This document shows, piece after piece, positions 13,589 through 17,865 of a DNA stretch of 17,865 bases. Location of the stretch: the NCBI GenBank assembly GCA_024643945.1, contig JAHELX010000049.1:1-17865 (forward strand). Reading direction: 5' to 3'. Position 1 is the stretch's first letter. Each line of letters begins with the position of its first letter. Made by a program: the position numbers and the translations under genes. The notes under the pieces are model-generated. The model ran no database searches, was not told the DNA's origin, and saw only the letters and a list, made by a program, of their open reading frames with translations. This DNA comes from Anaerolineales bacterium (GTDB lineage Bacteria > Chloroflexota > Anaerolineae > 4572-78 > NAK82).

Positions 13589-16336
13589 ATGACGGATGGA
13601 GTGCATCCTTCTTTTGATGAGCATACCGCTCCCGTGCGTGATAGGCTTGGCATCCTTGGCCGCCTGCCAGGTGCCAGGCTCCTCAACGATCTCAGCATTG
13701 GCAATAAGCTGAACATTGGGTTTGGGATGCTGGTTGGGTTGACTTTATTGGTTGTTGGCCTCGGCTTCCTGGGCAGTCGGGGAGCCATTGAAGATATCCA
13801 GCGGACGACGTATTTGCGTGCCCCGATCGCCCTGGCCTCAACCCGCGCTCAAGTTAACCTGCTTCGAATGCAGACCAGTGTTCGGGGTTATTTGGCTTTG
13901 GGCGACCCGCAATATCGTGACGACTACCAGGGGGCAAGGCAAGCTTTCGAGGCGAACCTGGCCGGGCTGGAAGCGCTCCTGGCAAACGAGGGGGGTGAAG
14001 ACATCCATCGCCTCAACGAATTGGACGCCACCTTCGAAGAGTGGTCGACCTTGCCGGAACGGCTATTTGAACTGCACGATGCGGCTCGAGTCTTTGAGGG
14101 GGCCGAGGACCAGCGCGTCTTGGAGGATTTGTATCTCTTCAGCACTGAGGCGGAGCCTCGAGCTGAGCATATGCTCCAGTTGCTGGAGGATATGACCACT
14201 GAACACCAAAGCTTGCTCCAGGCCGATATGGATAGAGGGGGACAAAAGCTAGCCATTGCCCAGGTTCGCAGCCTGGTGGCTGGGCTGTTGGCTTTCATAT
14301 TGGGGATAGGCATGGCCCTGCTTGCCAAGGCGCACATCGTCGGACCCATCCGGCGCCTGATCGACACCACCGGGCAAATCACGGCCGGCGATCTGTCTGC
14401 ACAGGCCCACGTAGAATCCGCAGACGAGATAGGCCAATTGGCCACGGCCACCAACATTATGACCGGTCGATTGCGTGAGACGATCGACCGGCTGAGCAGA
14501 CGAACCCAACAACTCGAGGCACTACGCCACGCGAGCCTCGGCCTGACCTCCCACCTCAACCTCCAGGAGGTGCTGGAAGCCATCTTGGAGGGCACGCTCC
14601 AGCTCGTGGGCGAGGCCCAGACTGCCTGTGTCTTTCTGTACCAGGCTGAGCGTCTGACTTTGGGGGCTGCGCTGGCACCGGACAATGGCCCGGTCCCACT
14701 GACTGTCGGCCCTGGTACCAACGGCCTGATCTACACCGTTGCACAGCAAGGTCAGCCCATCGCCGTGCCAGATACACGCCTCCAGCCGCGATACGTTGAT
14801 GTGGCGCCCGACTGGGAGGGGGCCATCGTTGCTCTGCCCCTCGAATCCGGCGGGCGTACGGTAGGCGTGATGGCGATCTGCAGGCAGCCACCCTCCGCCT
14901 GGCGGGAATCTGAGTTGAGCACGCTGGACCTGCTGGCCGACCAGGCTGCGGTAGCGATTGAAAATGCCGGGCTATATGAGCAGGCTCAGCAAGAAATCGC
15001 CGAGCGCCGGCGGGTGGAGGACGAATTGAGGCGATACCACGACTACCTGGAGGAGTTGGTAGAGGAACGCACTGCCAGGCTAAAAGAGATCAACCAACAG
15101 CTTACCCAGGAAATCGCCGAGCGGGTGCGGGCAGAGTCCCACAGGGATGCTACCCTGGAGGCGCTGCGGCAGAGCGAGGAGCGCTATCGCGCCGTCTCCG
15201 AACTAACCTCCGACTATGCCGATGCCCTCCGGGTTGAGCCGGACGGCTCGCTTACACGGGAATGGGTGACGGGGGCTTTCACCCGCATCACTGGCTTCAC
15301 ACCCGATGAATTACCGGCTCGGGACGGCTGGAAGCGTATCGTCCATCCTGACGACTTTCCTGTTTTCCAGCGGCGTCTGGAAAACTTGCTTTCCGGTCAG
15401 CCAGATGTGAGCCAATATCGTATCATCACCAAGAGCGGTGAGGTCCGCTGGCTCCGGGCGCACGGACGTCCGATATGGGACGAGTCTGGGGACCACATCG
15501 TGCGCTACATCGGCGCGGCGCAGGACATAACCGAGCGGGTGCGGGTGGAGGAACAGTTAGAACGCTACGCGGCTCAGTTGACACAGAGCAACCAGGAACT
15601 CAGGCACTTCACCTATATCGTCTCCCACGATTTGCGAGCCCCGTTGGTCAACCTCAAAGGCTTTGCGGCTGAGCTGCGTTCGGCCATGGCGCTGACCGGT
15701 TCTGCCATCAAGGCAGCTCTGCCCTATCTGGGTGAGGAACAGCAGCGGGCGGTGAGCACCGCGCTTAAGCAAGACATACCGGAGGCGCTGGGCTTCATCG
15801 ACTCCTCTGTGACCCGCATGGATCGCTTCATCAATGCCCTCCTGGAACTGTCCCGCTTAGGACGTCGCCAGCTCGACCTGGAGCCGATTGATATGCAGGC
15901 CCTGGTCCAGGCGACCCTCGGGAGCCTGGCTCACCAGGTCGAGGAACGGGGGGCGAAGGTGGTCGTAGGCTCACTACCCGAGGTGGTCGCCGACCGGACC
16001 TCAATGGAGCAGATTATGGGCAATCTCCTGGACAATGCGGTCAAGTACCTGGATCCCGGCCGCCCTGGCGTCATCGAGATCACGGCTGATCTGGATGGTG
16101 CTGAGACGGCATTTCGGGTGCGTGACAACGGGCGGGGGATCGCGCCGGAGGATATGGACAAGATCTTTGCGCCGTTCCGTCGGGCCGGCCGGCAGGACGT
16201 ACCTGGCGAGGGCATGGGTTTGCCGTACGTGCAAACGCTGGTCCGCCTGCACGCTGGACGTATTGGGTGTGAATCTGAGCTGGGGGTGGGGACGACCTTT
16301 GCTTTTACTATCCCCAATCGTAACTGCTCAGCCTAA
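13589..16336 (+). CDS. Transmembrane CHASE3-like/HAMP/GAF/PAS histidine kinase
   Basis: Large membrane sensor kinase, 915 aa. One helix at about 44-62 and another at about 227-247 enclose an all-helical outer domain of about 165 residues that resembles CHASE3 (LLRMQTSVRGYLALGDPQY). HAMP follows (about 247-300), then GAF (about 315-465), a long coiled coil (about 465-525) and PAS (about 530-650, ending AAQDITERVRVEEQL). HisKA has the H-box YIVSHDLRAPLVNLKGF, with phospho-His H680. The ATPase domain shows NLLDNAVKY, DNGRGIAPEDMDKIFAPF and GEGMGLPYV. The kinase core resembles that of Cph1-like kinases, but GAF lacks phytochrome motifs such as PxSDIP, so light sensing is not supported. GGGGAGG precedes ATG 13589. 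It sits 39 bp after the phosphatase and before an Rcp1-type regulator, its likely partner. Confidence 0.93.
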   Translation: MTDGVHPSFDEHTAPVRDRLGILGRLPGARLLNDLSIGNKLNIGFGMLVGLTLLVVGLGFLGSRGAIEDIQRTTYLRAPIALASTRAQVNLLRMQTSVRGYLALGDPQYRDDYQGARQAFEANLAGLEALLANEGGEDIHRLNELDATFEEWSTLPERLFELHDAARVFEGAEDQRVLEDLYLFSTEAEPRAEHMLQLLEDMTTEHQSLLQADMDRGGQKLAIAQVRSLVAGLLAFILGIGMALLAKAHIVGPIRRLIDTTGQITAGDLSAQAHVESADEIGQLATATNIMTGRLRETIDRLSRRTQQLEALRHASLGLTSHLNLQEVLEAILEGTLQLVGEAQTACVFLYQAERLTLGAALAPDNGPVPLTVGPGTNGLIYTVAQQGQPIAVPDTRLQPRYVDVAPDWEGAIVALPLESGGRTVGVMAICRQPPSAWRESELSTLDLLADQAAVAIENAGLYEQAQQEIAERRRVEDELRRYHDYLEELVEERTARLKEINQQLTQEIAERVRAESHRDATLEALRQSEERYRAVSELTSDYADALRVEPDGSLTREWVTGAFTRITGFTPDELPARDGWKRIVHPDDFPVFQRRLENLLSGQPDVSQYRIITKSGEVRWLRAHGRPIWDESGDHIVRYIGAAQDITERVRVEEQLERYAAQLTQSNQELRHFTYIVSHDLRAPLVNLKGFAAELRSAMALTGSAIKAALPYLGEEQQRAVSTALKQDIPEALGFIDSSVTRMDRFINALLELSRLGRRQLDLEPIDMQALVQATLGSLAHQVEERGAKVVVGSLPEVVADRTSMEQIMGNLLDNAVKYLDPGRPGVIEITADLDGAETAFRVRDNGRGIAPEDMDKIFAPFRRAGRQDVPGEGMGLPYVQTLVRLHAGRIGCESELGVGTTFAFTIPNRNCSA

Positions 16337-16433
16337 AGGTGCCCGGCACTTCATTTGCAGGAATGACCTATGTCTGGGCCGTTACTAGATGCCTGATTGC
16401 GCCTTAATAAGGCAGCAAAAGTGCCGGGCACCT
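16337..16433. repeat. 97-bp element bounded by perfect 15-bp inverted repeats
   Basis: AGGTGCCCGGCACTT (16337-16351) and its exact complement AAGTGCCGGGCACCT (16419-16433) bound the element, which starts directly after the kinase stop codon. Each arm is itself nearly palindromic (GTGCC-C-GGCAC). The inner part holds a second dyad, GCCTTA-A-TAAGGC (16401-16413). No coding capacity is visible. It may be a REP/MITE-like mobile repeat or a long-range RNA hairpin between the kinase and regulator genes. Confidence 0.85.
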
Positions 16434-16472
16434 GAGTAGTTACCCCCAATCATCTCAAATAGGGAGGCGATC

Positions 16473-16916
16473 ATGTGCAACGCACGGGAAGTGACCATTC
16501 TCTTGGTGGAAGACGACGCGGGCCACGCCCGATTAATCGAGAAGAACCTGCGCCGTTCGAATATCACCAACCAGATCATCACCATCGGCGACGGTCAGGG
16601 GGCGCTGGACTACTTGTTCGGCGACGGCCAGTACGCCGGGAGCGAACCCCCCAAGCCACTACTGGTACTGCTGGACCTGAATCTGCCAGTGCTCGACGGC
16701 TACCAGGTCCTGCAACATATGAAAGCGGATGAGCATACCAGGCGCATCCCCGTCATCATCTTGACCACTACGGATGATGCCCGTGAGGTGGCCCGCTGCT
16801 ACGAGCTGGGCTGCAATGTCTACATGACCAAGCCCGTGGAGTATGCGCATTTTTCCGAGGCGATCCGCAAGTTGGGGCTGTTCCTGTCGGTCGTCAGCGT
16901 ACCTAATGGGGAGTGA
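16473..16916 (+). CDS. Single-domain response regulator, Rcp1 type
   Basis: Receiver-only protein of 147 aa that relays phosphate rather than binding DNA. It has the acidic pair D14/D15 in LLVEDDAGHARLIEKNL, phospho-acceptor D68 in LLDLNLPVLDGYQVL, the Thr-rich strand VIILTTTDD and the Lys in VYMTKPVEY. The stretch DYLFGDGQYAGSEPPKP before the Asp strand is typical of the Rcp1/CheY-like regulators found next to Cph1-type kinases. GGGAGG lies 5 nt before ATG 16473. It follows the large kinase across the inverted-repeat element and ends 5 bp before the next kinase. It could therefore take phosphate from either kinase or hand it to the receiver domains of its neighbours. No output domain is present. 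Confidence 0.93.
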   Translation: MCNAREVTILLVEDDAGHARLIEKNLRRSNITNQIITIGDGQGALDYLFGDGQYAGSEPPKPLLVLLDLNLPVLDGYQVLQHMKADEHTRRIPVIILTTTDDAREVARCYELGCNVYMTKPVEYAHFSEAIRKLGLFLSVVSVPNGE

Positions 16917-16921
16917 GTGTT

Positions 16922-17865
16922 ATGGTTGTGTCTGAACTTACCCGGTCTTCGTTCTCTCGGCAAGCTCTGGACGATGCCCTTCAACGAGCTCGGCAAGGGC
17001 TACGTATCCTGTATATGGAAGATGATCCCGGTGTGGCCCGCCTCGTTCAGAAGAGATTGCAACAGGCCAGCTATGTCGTCCACATCGCCCGCGACGGCGA
17101 AGAGGGCCTGTCCATGTGCGCCCCGGGTGCCTACGATCTGCTCATGGTGGATCAGAATATGCCTGTCCACGATGGGCTGGATGTGATTCGCATTCTGGCC
17201 GAGCGGGACTGTCTGCCACCCACGATTATGATCACTGGCGGCGGCAGCGAAATGATCGCCGTCGAAGCCATGAAACTCGGCGCGCGGGATTACATCGTCA
17301 AGGATATAGAAGGGGGCTATCTCGAACTACTGCCCGCCGTCATCGCGCACGTCCTGGCGCAACAGCGCCTTCTCGTGGAGAAGCAGCGAGCCGAGGCGCA
17401 GCGGGACGCTACCCTGCAGGCGCTGCGCGAATACGCTTCGGAATTGGAAGCGCGCAACCAGGAACTGGATGCCTTTGCCCATACCGTTGCCCACGACCTG
17501 AAGGGACCGCTGTCGACCGGCATCGGTATTTGCAGCCTGTTGCGAGACAACTGGCCGGAACTGCCTGCCGAGCAGATCGATCAATTGCTGCAAAACGTGG
17601 TGCGGGTAACTCGCAAGATGGACAATATCGTTGAGGAATTGCTATTGCTGGCCAGTGTACGCAAGGAAGAGGTCGAGGTTGCCCAGATTGACATGGGCAC
17701 CATCGTCGCCGGGGCCCAGGAGCGTCTGGCCCATATGATCACAGAACACCAGGCCGAGGTCATCGTGCCCGACACATGGCCTGCGGCGTCAGGCTACGGC
17801 CCGTGGATCGAGGAGGTGTGGACCAACTACCTGAGCAACGCCATTCTGTATGGCGGGCGGCCGCC
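16922..17865 (+). CDS. REC-histidine kinase hybrid (3' end outside window)
   Basis: Cytoplasmic kinase with an N-terminal receiver. It reads open from ATG 16922 to the window edge, 314 complete codons. The receiver (about 27-145) has D34/D35 and phospho-acceptor D77 in LMVDQNMPVHDG. A helical linker (RAEAQRDATLQALREYASEL) leads to HisKA with the H-box FAHTVAHDLKGPLS and phospho-His H191. The start of the ATPase domain (EEVWTNYLSNAILYGG) is cut by the edge. No membrane segment is present. GGGGAG at the end of the preceding gene serves as ribosome site, 8 nt before the ATG, so the two are coupled. The receiver and linker are nearly identical, also in DNA, to those of the phosphatase at 10799, a sign of recent duplication or gene conversion. 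Confidence 0.9.
   Translation, partial: MVVSELTRSSFSRQALDDALQRARQGLRILYMEDDPGVARLVQKRLQQASYVVHIARDGEEGLSMCAPGAYDLLMVDQNMPVHDGLDVIRILAERDCLPPTIMITGGGSEMIAVEAMKLGARDYIVKDIEGGYLELLPAVIAHVLAQQRLLVEKQRAEAQRDATLQALREYASELEARNQELDAFAHTVAHDLKGPLSTGIGICSLLRDNWPELPAEQIDQLLQNVVRVTRKMDNIVEELLLLASVRKEEVEVAQIDMGTIVAGAQERLAHMITEHQAEVIVPDTWPAASGYGPWIEEVWTNYLSNAILYGGRP

Noticed and set aside
13924..14721. 265-codon minus-strand frame
   Set aside because: It lies antisense to the outer domain, HAMP and GAF of the large kinase; Ser/Arg-rich shadow composition.
14510..14990. Phytochrome-type photoreceptor in the large kinase
   Set aside because: The kinase core and Rcp1-type neighbour recall Cph1, but the GAF domain has no PxSDIP or bilin-attachment motif, and a CHASE3-like outer domain precedes it.
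1..17865. CRISPR arrays, tRNA/rRNA genes, transposases, toxin-antitoxin or phage defence genes
   Set aside because: Looked for on both strands; no regularly spaced repeats, cloverleaf sequences or family motifs were seen.

Overview
The window looks like a chromosomal piece of a GC-rich, aerobically or facultatively respiring bacterium. I favour the Chloroflexota. The reasons are a b6f-like split cytochrome b complex with a blue-copper lipoprotein beside it, large multi-domain sensor proteins (REC-PAS-GAF-GAF-PP2C; CHASE3-like-HAMP-GAF-PAS-kinase), and the general codon bias. This assignment is inference from gene content; no rRNA or marker gene is present. I see no tRNA, rRNA, CRISPR array, transposase or phage gene.

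Layout. (1) 1-2122, minus strand: one uninterrupted reading frame encodes complex I subunits NuoB, NuoC and NuoD joined into a single protein. It runs off the left edge inside NuoD. (2) 2123-2531: divergent intergenic region with a plausible promoter for the nuo gene and a fragment of a repeat-like sequence. (3) 2532-4636, plus strand: a PAS sensor kinase and an OmpR-type response regulator, 2 bp apart. (4) 4710-10461, plus strand: a respiratory operon. It holds a GltD-like NAD(P)H/FAD/iron-sulfur protein with a C-terminal two-cluster ferredoxin domain, a blue-copper lipoprotein, a b6-type cytochrome b, a subunit IV-like protein, a Rieske protein and a membrane-anchored dihaem cytochrome c with a long helical-repeat tail. 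A strong intrinsic terminator follows at 10504-10535. (5) 10799 to the right edge, plus strand: a signalling cluster with a REC-PAS-GAF-GAF-PP2C phosphatase, a large membrane histidine kinase, an Rcp1-type response regulator and a REC-histidine kinase that leaves the window. A 97-bp element bounded by perfect 15-bp inverted repeats lies between the last kinase pair.

How the genes may work together. NuoBCD would pass electrons from NADH (or ferredoxin) to quinone. The b6f-like Rieske/cytochrome b complex would oxidise quinol and pass electrons through Rieske to the dihaem cytochrome c and/or the copper protein. The GltD-like flavoprotein, first in the operon, suggests that this complex also exchanges electrons with NAD(P)H or ferredoxin. 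That would be a variant bc complex with a cytoplasmic pyridine-nucleotide module. The kinase/regulator pair just upstream is a candidate regulator of the operon. The most notable items are the NuoB-C-D fusion, the flavoprotein/blue-copper/b6f arrangement, the in-frame 69-nt tandem duplication in the NAD(P)-binding region, and the repeat tail on cytochrome c.
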